A stretch of DNA of 64,000 nt from Pochonia chlamydosporia 170 (taxonomy: Eukaryota; Ascomycota; Sordariomycetes; Hypocreales; Clavicipitaceae), in NCBI RefSeq assembly GCF_001653235.2, contig NC_035790.1, positions 1,426,001 through 1,490,000 of the forward strand, read 5' to 3'. A model generated the notes under the pieces. The model was not told the DNA's origin, ran no database searches, and saw only the letters and a program-made list of their open reading frames with translations. Below are positions 24,280 through 35,100 of this stretch, piece by piece. Position numbers and translations under genes: made by a program. Position 1 is the stretch's first letter. Every line of letters begins with the position of its first letter.

Positions 24280-24583
24280 TTGAGACCAACCGGTTGACAA
24301 AGACCCAGAAATCGAACATTGAACCTCCACTAGCTTCAGACCCCACGTTGACCAGAACCTTGCATTCCAACGGCGCAAAGCCAAGCCCTGAGATACGGAG
24401 TAAAGAGCCGGCAATCTGCTCCGCCACTAGTCCCTCAAGTCGACTGCAGCCCAAGTTTCAGCAATCATTGACCCTGCAAAGCAAGTGGCCGTGCTGACAG
24501 TTCTAGAAAGGCCGGCGGAAGTACATTCCTGTAGGCGCTCACTCACGCACTCTCTCACTGATCACTGCAAACAAAAGGCTCAT

Positions 24584-24613
24584 CCTCACCAGACCTCACC
24601 AGACCTCACCAGA
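24584..24613 (+). repeat. Three tandem copies of CCTCACCAGA
   Basis: A perfect 10-bp tandem triplet built on the same CCAGA core found nearby. Confidence 0.85.
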
Positions 24614-25558
24614 CCGTTGGACCAGACCATCTCTTGACTCGTCCTCTTTGTGAACCGCATCCAGTCAGACAACTTGGGGCTTCCCCCTTAGTGCAACAGT
24701 TTGTCCCGCTTGATTCACCGGCGATCTCCAGGACAGGCGAGATCAGCAAAACCAAGCGAATCAACACACTGGCTACTGTACCTATCTTTTCCTTGCTCCT
24801 GGTACAGTACGGTACTGTACAGTACTGTAACCCATTGCGATTAGGCAAGTATACACCATCCGTCCCAAGAGAGTGGACTTATGGGGAAGCTTACCAAATT
24901 TCTCTCGCAGGATACCTACCACGTAATTACGGTGGCCAACATTTGAACCCTCTGCGAGAAGGACCACCGAGCACCATCTGCTGGCCAAGTTGCCAAATAT
25001 ATACTCATCGACAGATAAACTTTGAAGGCCACGTCCCTGAGTCCGGTTGTCACCTGGAAATACGGCCCGTTTTCATTCACAAGGTAAGTTGCGCTTGCAA
25101 GCCAGGATGTGCAACTCCCCGCGACACTTAGCGCAATATTCCGGATTGCTAGACCCTGTCCACTCTATGGCAAACGCCTCCTATTAGCCATGGGACGCTG
25201 TGCGGCGGGGGAGGCAGCCAACTTTGGTTCATAGCTCAGGTGCTTGCACGGAGTACATTGCGTGAAGATGGTCTGTAGGGGTCCGTATCTCTGACTAGTC
25301 GTCGCATGTTTCCATTGCCAATGGAGGTTAATGCAACTTGCGACCCTTACCCGTGGCAAACGCGTACCCTTCCTCCCCTGCCTTGAGTTCGCATCAGTCC
25401 CAAGCCTCTCCCAATATCAATCCCTACATCTGCAGCCTGGCTCTTGTGTCTGTCTATTCCAGAACCATCAAGCGACGACTTCTCGCATCGCAAGACCCCA
25501 AGATCTGACATCGACACATAGAACCGAGACGAGAAATTTTAGCGCCAACGAACCAGCA

Positions 25559-26519
25559 ATGTCGAAGCTCTTTATAGGGTGAGCACTGATCGCATATTCC
25601 CCTCTTGGCCGCCATAGCGACCCCACAGCACTGCGCTGCATCTCTGTCGCAAGAAGCTAGGAACTGACTGACAATGTGAAAGCGGCCTGGCATGGCATAC
25701 CGAAGAGACCACTCTTCGCCAGAAGTTTGAGGAATTTGGTGCCGTTGAGGAAGCGGTATGTTGTTCACTTCTCCTTTTGTTTTGTCGTGTCTCAATGTCT
25801 TTGACCATTGTGCGAATCGCTTTCGCTATGTCCGCCACTCAGCAATTACCCCGACTGATTTATTGTGCGTGAACTATGTTCTAATGTTTGAATCTGCTCC
25901 TCGCAAAGGTGGTGGTCAAGGATCGAGATACTGGCCGTAGCCGTGGCTTTGGTTTTGTGCGGTACACCCAAGAGAACGATGCCCAGAATGCTATAGCTGC
26001 CATGAACAATGTCGAGTACGCATCCCTTTTCGTTTTGTTTTGATGTCGCAGACCGAGTGCTTGATTGGTCGCGTGGCAAGGCGTCTCTTCTAACTTGATT
26101 CAGGTTTGACGGTCGAACGATTCGCGTAGACAAAGCATCTGATAACGGCCCTCGCGGAGGGTATGGTGGTGGTCGAGGAGGAGGCCAGGGATTTGGAGGT
26201 AGGGGAGGCTATGCAGCGCCGATGCCGTATGGTCTTCCACAACAGCCTCCTGGCTATCCAGTTGCTGCTCCTCAGATGTATGCGCCAGTGGCATATGGCA
26301 GGCCGTATCCCCAACCTCAGCCAGCATATGGAATGCCTCCCCAGGGTAAGTTGATTGAGACTCGGGCTCATTGCGTCATTAACACCTACTGACGGCGTGA
26401 ATGCAGGATATGGTGTTCCGCCATATGGATATGCGGACCCTTCCCAGCAGCAAGGAGCTCCGATGCCCCAGCAGCATCAGCCTCCCGCTCCACCTCCTCA
26501 GGGCGGAAGGGGATACTAA
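25559..26519 (+). CDS. Glycine-rich RRM RNA-binding protein
   Basis: Five exons, 25559-25578, 25683-25755, 25909-26015, 26104-26345 and 26407-26519, give 184 residues starting [16 protein letters not shown]. One RRM spans residues 3-78 with RNP2 LFIGGL (4-9) and RNP1 RGFGFVRY (43-50). It is followed by a short [14 protein letters not shown] segment and a Pro/Tyr/Gln-rich low-complexity tail ending PPPQGGRGY. This is the layout of cold-inducible GRP/CIRBP-like proteins that bind RNA and enter condensates. The gene is missed by simple frame calling because the exons are short. Introns 1 and 2 end in AAG rather than CAG or TAG, but phase and homology require them. Confidence 0.9.
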
Positions 26520-27273
26520 AAGTCTCGCTGTGACGATGTCGCTTGGAGTCGATGGCGTTGGCCCGAGAGAAGGGGGTAATGGGCAGCTGAGAGGAATTTC
26601 ATACCTGCGAATTCGTCTGGTGCGACTGCTATACAAAAGGTTGTTTTGGGTGTGATGTAGGGGCTATGATTAGGGGCCAGGAAGTGCGATGGCCTGGAGA
26701 AACCGGGGGCACACGCTTCTTCTCGTGTGTTTCGATATCTGGATTGGCCGGCCATCCAGGCTTTTGGTTAGCTTTCTGCACTCTTGTGGCGGTCCAGGTA
26801 AGGGTCGCACTATTCACTTCGTCACCTTGTTTTAGTGCATCTCTTCGTCTTGTTTCGATAGGAACCTTGTCGTTCCCTGCTTATACTTGACCATGCGAGT
26901 GGAATTGGAAGGAAGGTTCGCACTGAGAAAGAAACGATGGCAATGCGAAAATGGTCTATAACTACCTGCCAAATGCGACATAAACAGAAATGACGGCCAA
27001 CAAAATTGATGATGATGATGAACAAAACAATGTTGAGATACGGGTTGCATCCATCGAATTGAGGAAAAGGGGCGGAGAGAAGTCATTTGTTTGAGGAAGA
27101 GATTCTTTCTTCAGTATCTGGTCGAGGTAGTCGAGAGATAGGGTCAAAAAGATTTGCTCCGTTGGGCTGTTTATACGAAAGTATGCTCTTCTATGTGTAT
27201 ATGCGTCTATCCCAAGCCGGCGGGTTGCGTGTGCCCTTATTGCAAACAGCGACAGATATTCTAGAGCCGGTTT
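26520..27273. other. Convergent 3' flanks of RRM gene and ChaC gene
   Basis: 754 bp between two stop codons that face each other. No coding signal; a short (GAT)n run is seen near 27009. Confidence 0.45.
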
Positions 27274-28303
27274 TCATCCTGATCCGACTTGCGGCGAAAC
27301 TCCATTGACCAAGGTATCAAGAGCTCGAACTCGTTGCGCCAAGTCACTCACATGGTGATCTCCGCTGTCTGGGGACAACTCGTTGAGGGCAGTGTCAAGT
27401 CCGTAGAGGTAATCTTTGTTCAGACCGCTTGGCCCTTGGCTATTGAGGATATGTTGCGCCAGCTTTTGGGGATCCTGAGGACCGACAAACTGCTCATTGT
27501 CGGGAGTGCCGATATAGACCAAGGTTTTCATGGGAGCAGATCCGTCAGCGGGATGAAAGGGTGTAAAGTGAATCGAGTAGCCATTAATTTCTCGAATATC
27601 CAGATACTCCTTGACTTCAGACACCTTTTCAGGCTTGATTCGATATGCCACACCCCAGACCTTTTCTGGTGCAGAGTCATGGTGGTCGGTAAGCTTCTCC
27701 CAGTAGGAGCGTTCGATCAGAGTAACCACACGACCTGGAGCCTCTGGAGTCCCACGGTGATCTTCACTAAATAGACCAAATTCTAGGTCAGAGGGGGAAA
27801 GAGGCAAATGAGGTCTCGACATGAGGGAAGACCAAAGGTGAATGAGGCGGGAGAACGAACCTTGCCTGGATGGTTGAGGAGAAAGACGTAAGCCAAAGAC
27901 TATCGTGTCTAGCTCTAGCCGAGCTGTGCGGCGTGGGGAGTTTTGCTACATACCTGCCAAAACCTCCTGACATAACCATTAACCCATCCTGGAACTCTTC
28001 TGTCTAGTGTCGCACAAAGAATAGGTTGTTAGCCAAGGTTAGTGAATTACAACGGGACAAGACGGCGTTGTAACGGAGGATGGAGGGGCGCAAGACGTAC
28101 CAAAATGTGGCGGCGGTTTCCATATGAGGCTCCTTTGAAGGGAAAGAATAATTAGACAGCCTGTACATTCCAAAATGGGACGGGAACTATGGATAGAGAG
28201 CGAGTAAATAGATACTCGCAGTCATGGCCGACTGAGCTCACCCGTAACCGTAGAGCCAAAACTCGGAAGGAGTATCGTCCGTGGTGTTGGCTGTGGCGGG
28301 CAT
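27274..28303 (-). CDS. ChaC-type glutathione-specific gamma-glutamylcyclotransferase, with 5-nt microexon
   Basis: Proposed exons 28303-28242, 28132-28101, 28003-27954, 27865-27861 and 27766-27274 give 213 residues. Residues 14-25 read EFWLYGYGSLIW, the substrate-binding loop of the family. RRVPGWVNGYVRRFWQASEDHRG, covering residues 33-55, and GTPEAPGRVVTLIE match ChaC proteins closely. The YLDIREINGYS segment carries the likely catalytic Glu109. The enzyme converts glutathione to 5-oxoproline and Cys-Gly in the cytosol (yeast Gcg1). Joining exon 3 straight to exon 5 gives an immediate TGA; inserting GCAAG, which is flanked by a proper AG acceptor and GTTCGT donor, restores QASEDHRG. Length is typical for the family. 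Confidence 0.88.
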
Positions 28304-29292
28304 GATCTTGTTCAATGTTTCGGAAGACTACAGCAAAGTAGAAAATCTCGATGGACAGGCAAGGTTTGTCATTGTAACATCAAATTTGATGGAGCGGGTG
28401 ACGTGACAAGACATGACAAGACAAGACAAGGCAAGGCTCCATTACGAAGTTGTGGCGGATCAATGCAAGGTCTCGGGCTTCTGTTAGTCAGGGCAGGCGG
28501 CAGTTCGGAAGGCGCCCGCGGGCAGGGCATTATGTCTGGTCTGCTGTGCAGGTCGTTGGTTCTACGGCGGGGAAGTGACGTCGGGCCTGGTCTGGTCTGG
28601 TCCATTCTGTTCTTTCATCCCAGTGCCTGCCATGCCATGTATTGGGGTCTCAAGTCTGGTTTATGCGACCCGACCAGTTTGGACTATCTGCTTTGATCGA
28701 AGACAGTATTTGAGGTGCCGCCCAACTCCAACGCCTGCCTGCAAGGTGGTATCGTCCACCACTACCCTCCTGCATCGGAAGCCGGTTGAGGGAATCAATT
28801 GATGGCTGAACATGAAGACGAACATTGAAACGTCCATGTCTGGTGGCTGCAGTCCCTTAGGCCCTGCCATGCCACCAGACTGGGGCAGTTGCGAGAACTC
28901 GCCCCACTGTTCACTGCTTGCACAGCACTTGACCCCTCCTCCGTGTCGCACTTGACCTCTAGACTGTCTGGCTGTGTTAAACCAGTTGACCTTGGACAGC
29001 TTTCTCAACCAGACCTACTACGAGACGAGGCGCCTTGTCTTGCTGGTGGATTGGTAGACTTGAGCAAGCCAACACAGAACACGGAATGAAGACTTGAACC
29101 GCAACCCTGCAGTCCAGAGCAAACATCCCAAAACCTCCAACCTGAATCAGCGCTGGCATCTGTCTCCCCAGTCTTCCATCTGATCTTACGCGACCCCGGG
29201 TGCAGTATAAGATAGCGCGACACCTCAATTTTCCACCCACCTCCTGCCCTACCCATATTGTCGCCCATTGATGAGCTTGAGCCGACGGCACC
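28304..29292. promoter_or_regulatory. Divergent promoter between ChaC gene and PEF gene
   Basis: 989 bp between two start codons on opposite strands. It contains an ACAAG-type run at 28403-28435 and three tandem CTGGT copies at 28587-28601, the reverse complement of the ACCAG pentamer seen elsewhere. Confidence 0.45.
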
Positions 29293-30450
29293 ATGGCATA
29301 CAACAAGCCCTACGATCCCGACGCCTTGCCCAGGTATGCGTTCTACCCCTCAAAGTCGTTTCGTGAATAACCCCACTCCGAGACTACACTACGATATCAA
29401 GAACAACCGTTCAATGTTGCAGACGTGGGTATACCCCTTTACTAACCTGTGCTTCTACTCTGTGTAAAGGTTTGCCGAACCTGAGCAAGTAAGTCGTTGG
29501 ACCGTTCCGCAAGCTGATAGAATCCGTCTCGTTCGTTAACCGCTATATCTGTCCTCCAGAAACCCGGCTCTGCGCCGCCGCCCCAGACCTACCAGCAAAA
29601 CCGTTACGAGAAGAAACCTCCTCCCCCAGCCCCGAGAGACAATTACCCTCCACCGCATCCTCAGCCAACTCACAGCCAAACCTTTCATAGTGGTGGTGGA
29701 GGAGGAGGAGGAGGAGGATCGGGGGCACCTCGCCCTGCTCCTCAGCCTCAAAGTCGCCCTCCACCACAGCAGCAGCATCACCCGCCGCCCTCGCCTGCCC
29801 CGGATGCCACTGGTGCTGACCCGACGCTGCTGCCTCTCTTCCGGGCCGTAGACAAAGATGGTGAGTTTGTTTGGCGCAAGGAAGAGTCGTGACGATCCAT
29901 CTCTTTCCACCCACGAGTTGCCGCGATATACCACCTAGAGTCAGAAGTAGCCTCGCGTCTTAAAGTGACGCTAATACGCGATTTAGGAACCGGTCAGCTT
30001 TCCGAAAAGGAACTATCCGCAGCTCTTGTCAACGGCGACTGGACCTCTTTTGACATTCAAACCGTGCGAATGATGATTCGCATGTTTGACTCCGATCGCA
30101 ACGGCACCATCAACTTCGACGAGTTCTGTGGCCTGTGGTCCTTTCTCGCCTCGTGGCGCACTCTATTCGACCGCTTCGACGTCGATCGCAGCGGAAACAT
30201 TTCCCTTCAAGAGTTCACAGACGCTCTCATCGCATTCCGGTACCGCCTCAGTCCCCAATTTGTCGAATTGCTCTTCCGCACCTACGACAAGCGCAACGAG
30301 GGTGTCATGAGCTTCGACCTCTTTGTACAGAGCTGCATATCTCTGAAACGCATGACAGACGTTTTCAAAAAGTATGACGACGATCGGGATGGATTCATCA
30401 CGTTGAGCTTTGAGGACTTTTTGAGTGAAATCTTGAAGCAGCTCAAGTAG
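29293..30450 (+). CDS. Penta-EF-hand calcium-binding protein (ALG-2/peflin-like)
   Basis: Exons 29293-29333, 29470-29488, 29560-29860 and 29987-30450 give 274 residues. The first ~105 residues are rich in Pro, Gln and Gly, including seven Gly codons in a GGA run, as in PEF1 and sorcin-type proteins. Five EF-hand units follow: AVDKDGTGQLSEKE, FDSDRNGTINFDE, FDVDRSGNISLQE, a degenerate TYDKRNEGVMSFD and YDDDRDGFITLSF. Hands 1, 2 and 3 have complete acidic ligand sets; hand 5 serves dimerisation in the family. Such proteins link calcium to ESCRT/Alix or COPII; yeast Pef1 acts in budding and cation response. Exon 2 has only 19 nt. Confidence 0.9.
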
Positions 30451-30770
30451 GCGTTCTGAGGAGAATTTGGCAGGCAAATTTATCATGAAAATGCAATGAA
30501 TATCTAGACCGGTGGACTTGGTGGCGGGTTGGTTGCTTTGGTTTTCGGGTTGGATGATACCCTCACAAAGGTGAGATGAAATTCTTTCTAGTACTCGGAT
30601 GAGTAGGAGGGAAATAGATGCCATTATTCCATGGCAATAGTATTATATTTTCATGGTTAATATCAGCACTGATGGCTTGTGAATATAGGAAATGTAAGCG
30701 TTGCGTGGTGTATGTTACAAATAAATATAGAGGATACAAAGAAAAGTCGTCGCAGAAGACTTGACGTGTC
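30451..30770. other. Convergent 3' flanks of PEF gene and MBL-fold gene
   Basis: 320 bp between converging stops; A/T-rich with no coding signal. Confidence 0.5.
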
Positions 30771-32150
30771 TTACACCATTGCTATTCCCGACCAGAGCTT
30801 ACTTATTCGAAATGACGATATCCGTTCTCCGGTGCCTCCCCCATTAAGTATATGAAAGATGCTCAAGCGGTGACCGCAACGCACCGACTGTGCCGGAGAC
30901 GGAGGTTCAACTGCCCACACTCCCTCGCTCGTAAGAGCAACCTCTTCACCAATCTTGAGTGCCATGACTTCGGTCGGTCTGTCAATCTTCCCCGAATGTG
31001 TAGAGTCGGCTTTGCGAGAATCGGCGAGGTTGTCCGTCGTCCGGTTGACAATTTCCCGCACCTCATCTATATTGTACTTCGTTCTCCGGGTTAATCTCTT
31101 CGTCAGACCGCGCGTACGCTTCTCCCCATCGTACATGCTGATCCATGCTCTTGCGCCGAGCTTGGCTACAATGTCTTGACCATCATGAAGACCGTTGACA
31201 TTTCCACCAAGCCACCAGGGTTGAGAGACGGTATCGAAGCAGTGCAGGAGTGCCGTCAGCGGCAGTGCTGCTTCAGATACGAGATGTGACGTTGCGTATG
31301 TCTCGATTGCACTGTAGGACGTACCGTGGGGAGAGAATATTATAGACACGCTGCGGTCCCTGGCGTGAGGGGAGAGCGAGGCCGTAGATCGTTTTGTCCT
31401 CAACGAGGGAGGAACTGGGCTGGCTGGCGGTGTGAGTGGTGCGAAAGCAGGAAGAGGCGGCAAGATGGGCGAGTTGACGGTTTCATGGGTGGAAAGATTG
31501 ACGAGGCTCGCCATCCGTGAGGCGAAGCCTGACAAGGGCGTGGACGAAGATGTTGCTGTAGCGGTTGTTGGCCTTCGACAAATTGTTGCTGTAGAGGGTG
31601 CTGGTCGATATGTTATGCCGATTGCTGCTTGATTGCCTTTTCTCTCCTTTGTCTGAGATATAAAAGAGACGGTAACTTGGCCTTCATCCCCTCCAAGCAC
31701 TCTGGGGGATATTGGTACCCTGATGGCGGTGTCTCGTCCGGTTTTCCGAGGGTCCTGCCATCTCCCAACAGCCAAAACTTTGCCTTCATCGAAATATCTC
31801 CAGCTTTTGACGAGCTTTGCGGCGGCAGGCTCTGCTAGTATGAGCGTCTTGGTGCCATGAGGTGCTAGTTGCCGAAGCGTGGCCTCGTTGCAATGGTCAC
31901 GGCGACTGCTGCTTATAATAACTAGGTCTGGTTCAGGTAGCTCACGTAATGTTGAGACATGTGCTCTTTGCGTGTAGCTGGTGGATGAAAATTTCGCATG
32001 TCCATTATTTGAAGGTCCTTCGAGCGAAGGGTCTAGGAGGACTCGGAAGGGCTCGACTTCCTGTGCGCCGTCCGTTGAATCATCCTCGATGGGCTCAAAA
32101 GTAAGCAGAAAGGAGGCACCCCCATTGAGTTGCTTAATGGTGAGAGCCAT
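30771..32150 (-). CDS. Metallo-beta-lactamase-fold protein, fungal UlaG-like, atypical metal motif
   Basis: A single exon of 459 residues if the ATG at 32150 (MALTIKQLNGGASFLLTFEP) is used; an upstream in-frame ATG at 32216 would add 22 residues without family support. Residues ~45-125 have RVLLDPSLEGPS, LPEPDLVIISSSRRDHCNEATLRQL, ILAEPAAAKLVKSWRYFD, matching fungal beta-lactamase-superfamily proteins. Later FSPHGTSYS and TALLHCFD are further conserved blocks. The classical HxHxDH is reduced to SRRDHC, so one or two metal ligands are missing and catalysis is doubtful. A Pro/Ser-rich disordered insert sits near residues 200-270. Function is unknown. Confidence 0.82.
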   Translation of the reverse strand: MALTIKQLNGGASFLLTFEPIEDDSTDGAQEVEPFRVLLDPSLEGPSNNGHAKFSSTSYTQRAHVSTLRELPEPDLVIISSSRRDHCNEATLRQLAPHGTKTLILAEPAAAKLVKSWRYFDEGKVLAVGRWQDPRKTGRDTAIRVPISPRVLGGDEGQVTVSFISQTKERKGNQAAIGITYRPAPSTATICRRPTTATATSSSTPLSGFASRMASLVNLSTHETVNSPILPPLPAFAPLTPPASPVPPSLRTKRSTASLSPHARDRSVSIIFSPHGTSYSAIETYATSHLVSEAALPLTALLHCFDTVSQPWWLGGNVNGLHDGQDIVAKLGARAWISMYDGEKRTRGLTKRLTRRTKYNIDEVREIVNRTTDNLADSRKADSTHSGKIDRPTEVMALKIGEEVALTSEGVWAVEPPSPAQSVRCGHRLSIFHILNGGGTGERISSFRISKLWSGIAMV

Positions 32151-35100
32151 ACTCAAATAAAGACGTAAACATGTCAAGATGTCCGAAACAGACCAACCGA
32201 GGGTGACAAGATTCACAGTAATACGCCGGCCCGTGAGCCTGTTTTATGAGTCAAAAAGGCAATACTAGTGTACTTTAATTTGTCAACAACGGTGTTTTTG
32301 GAGAAACATTAGTAAAAGATTCATCATGTTGTCGCATACTTGGCTTCTCTTCGATGCAACTCCTAATTCTGTTGTTCGGGGCCAAGTAGATTGGTTTGTT
32401 GGCATGAAAATACCAGTCTGCACTCAGTCACTTCTGACAGGAGCACATGGGCCGGAAATTATCATAAATCCAGACCGTTCGAGCGTCTTTCCACCCCCTC
32501 GGGGACCATTGTTGATGGGCATTTGGCACACCATTCGGATCACGCCCTACGATGTCGTGCACGATGGTCAACACCACGGACGCTTGTGTTGGTGATCCGG
32601 GCAAGGTCCGAACTAGAGTCCCACTTGTTCGGACTTGGAGGAATTTCAATCTCAGAGACGAAGTGAGTTTGATAAGAATGAGTGCCCTCTCACGGGCCTC
32701 TCGCAGGGGCGTGGCCGTAAATGCGGCTGTTGAATTCCAATTGTGTTGCCGCTACAGCAACAAGATGGACATTCCAGTGCAGCATGGCGGAACTCCAGTC
32801 TTCAATGTTCTACATACCAGCCAGACCTCCCCAAGTCCACGCTTGGGTCGCCCCAGTCACCCAACGAGATATTGCAGTCAACAGAAGATTTGCGACGAAG
32901 GAGTACGTGCCCAATTCTATGCATCTTTGAGCATGTTGGAATCATTGCTCAATCAAGATGAAGTTTCACAAGTCGGGCGGTCGTGGCACTTTAGAAGAAG
33001 CGTCTGGTGCTTCGAGGACCGGTTCATGTGTGACATGGACCATGGTCAACGACTTCAATGACAATCGACAAAAAAGGATCTTCAACACGAATTCGATGCA
33101 GACATGCCGCAAGGCATGACTACCAATAAGCGTCTCCCACGCTTGAAAGTTGGTTGTGTATAGATGCATCGTTTCAATCTCAATCGGATGAGCAGTCTGC
33201 GTTGAAGAACATGCTACAATGTACCTGTTTGGTGTCATCAATTGAAGGAAGGAATTCCGCATGACTTGCCGCAGAGGAAGGATACCAAGCTCATTATCCC
33301 CTCCCCCTTGGGCTGGAGGGGCAGGTAGGTGTCAGTTGTTAGACCAAGAAGGCAAGACCCCCATTTACAAGCACTACCCTCGTCCTTTCCTCCACCTTGA
33401 ACGTTGCACATGCGGGGTCACCGCCTGGCAGTTCTGATAAAGCTACCAGCTTGGCTTATCGATGCAATAGTGAGACAGATCCCTTCGTGATTACCCCGAG
33501 AGCTCACTCGAATGAGGCAGCACATGTCACCATGCGCTCAGATGCCCTTTTTTTGGTGCCATCATCGCTGCTCGTAACGGTTTCTCAATTACAGGATCTT
33601 TCGGGCCATTCTTCATCAGACAGCCGCTAATGTTATCAGTCCTCCGACCGACGTCAATGCGACCTTCGGCAGTGGTGGAAGGGATGCCCAGAAACAGAAG
33701 CAGTGATTCCAGGGTGATGCAAAAGCGGACTGGCGGGCAATGAAGTGATGTCAGCGATGCAGGACAGTGCGACGGGGAGACAACTCGAGCCAGCCAGCAG
33801 CCCCTTGCACCACCCATCCCAACGCCCTGGTACGCCGCAATGAAGGGCCATTGGCGATTGGGTCGTGCCCAGACAAGCCATCCCTCCTTCACAGTGATCC
33901 AGGGGTACAAGAAAAGGTAATCGCCATTAGGTTGACGACAATGGAGAGACTGACTTGGGAAGAATGCGCCAAATGGATGGCGAACAAGGACAGACGAGAA
34001 AAAAATTTGCGCCTGGTAACTGACAGAGTCATGGTCACTAATTCTACCGGCTCTGAAAGCTTGGCTAGATGAACCTGTGGCGAGCTATCCAACACCAGAC
34101 GAATACCGGGCCTTCAACAAGCCAGCCCGGAAATGCCCTAGCCGGAGAGGTTTGGAGTTTTGTCCGGTTCTTGGTGGCGGTTACTGTTGTCGGACCCGCC
34201 GGTTGGTGACTTGGTTAAGCCTGAAAAGGCATCCCATGAGTTAGTTAAGTACTCGGGGCTCCAGTTCGCCTTGTTGTGACACCAGAGGCCGGCAGGCTGG
34301 AGGCTGGAGCTCCAATGTTCTCTGATTTGATTCCGCCAGTCTTGTTCCCGGATCTTTGCTGCGTTGAGCTGCCAATGTTGGCACCCGCACCACATGCAAG
34401 TTGCTCAACTACCAGACAGCAAAGAAAGTGAGGAAGGCACCCCTGCACGGACGAAGCTAACCAGGGTCAAACTATGTCCACATGAGCACTTCTGTCGACA
34501 CTCTGCAAAGCCAGAGCATGGCCAGCAAACTTTTTTGCGAAACTTGCTCTTTGATATGAAGACTCACCCATGTCAGCTCAACCTGCCAACCAACACTCCT
34601 GTACCCCATACTCTGTAGTGGAAGCTTACAGACGGGCGAGGAAGTCAGAACCAGAACACGCAGCGGCTCGCGCACGTGGGCCACAGGCATAACCACTTTT
34701 TGATACCTCTCTAGAGATTTTTTTTCTTCTCCCCTCCCAACTCCAATGGTCTCACCGCCGAGCTCCGGACTCCGGCTTGTGGCTATTTACACACACGAAA
34801 AATTATTTCCCAAGGTGAAGCTTTGCCCTTCTCTGCATAGCATAGATGTCGTTGGTAGTATTCCCAGCAGCCCCTGCCCCACCAGGATCCACCAATTGTC
34901 GCCACCACCCAGTCGCAGTTCCAGCATTACTGCATGTCCCGCGGCATAGACTGCGAGGTGGCAGGGTACTTCATGCAACTGCTCTCGTCATTTGCCCACA
35001 TGGCACATCGGGGTACGGAGCACAAGGGTCAGAAGGGCTCGATGCTGATGGAGTAAAGCAAGCAGACCCATAGAATATGAATGGAGCTTAATAGGAGCTT

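Larger units (their letters stand above)
21454..25558. other. 4.1-kb gene-poor stretch upstream of two divergent genes
   Basis: No supported gene or RNA gene. It holds palindromes at 22083-22109, a (CAAAG)5 run, CCAGA-type pentamer runs around 24251 and 24584, nested TACAGTAC repeats at 24797-24828 and one TACGGAGTA at 24394-24402. On the minus strand at 21480-22060 several short frames look weakly protein-like but cannot be joined into a gene. Confidence 0.45.

Noticed and set aside
24634..25131. 165-residue plus-strand frame in the gene-poor stretch
   Set aside because: Composition is random-like, it includes the palindromic TACAGTAC repeats, and no splice or family signals support it.
32151..32216. 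22-residue extension of the MBL-fold protein
   Set aside because: The family normally starts close to the LTIKQLNGGASFLL block, so the second ATG at 32150 is preferred.
32552..33061. 169-residue frame between the MBL-fold and zinc-finger genes
   Set aside because: No domain, no protein-like periodicity and no supporting start context; isolated in a long noncoding stretch.
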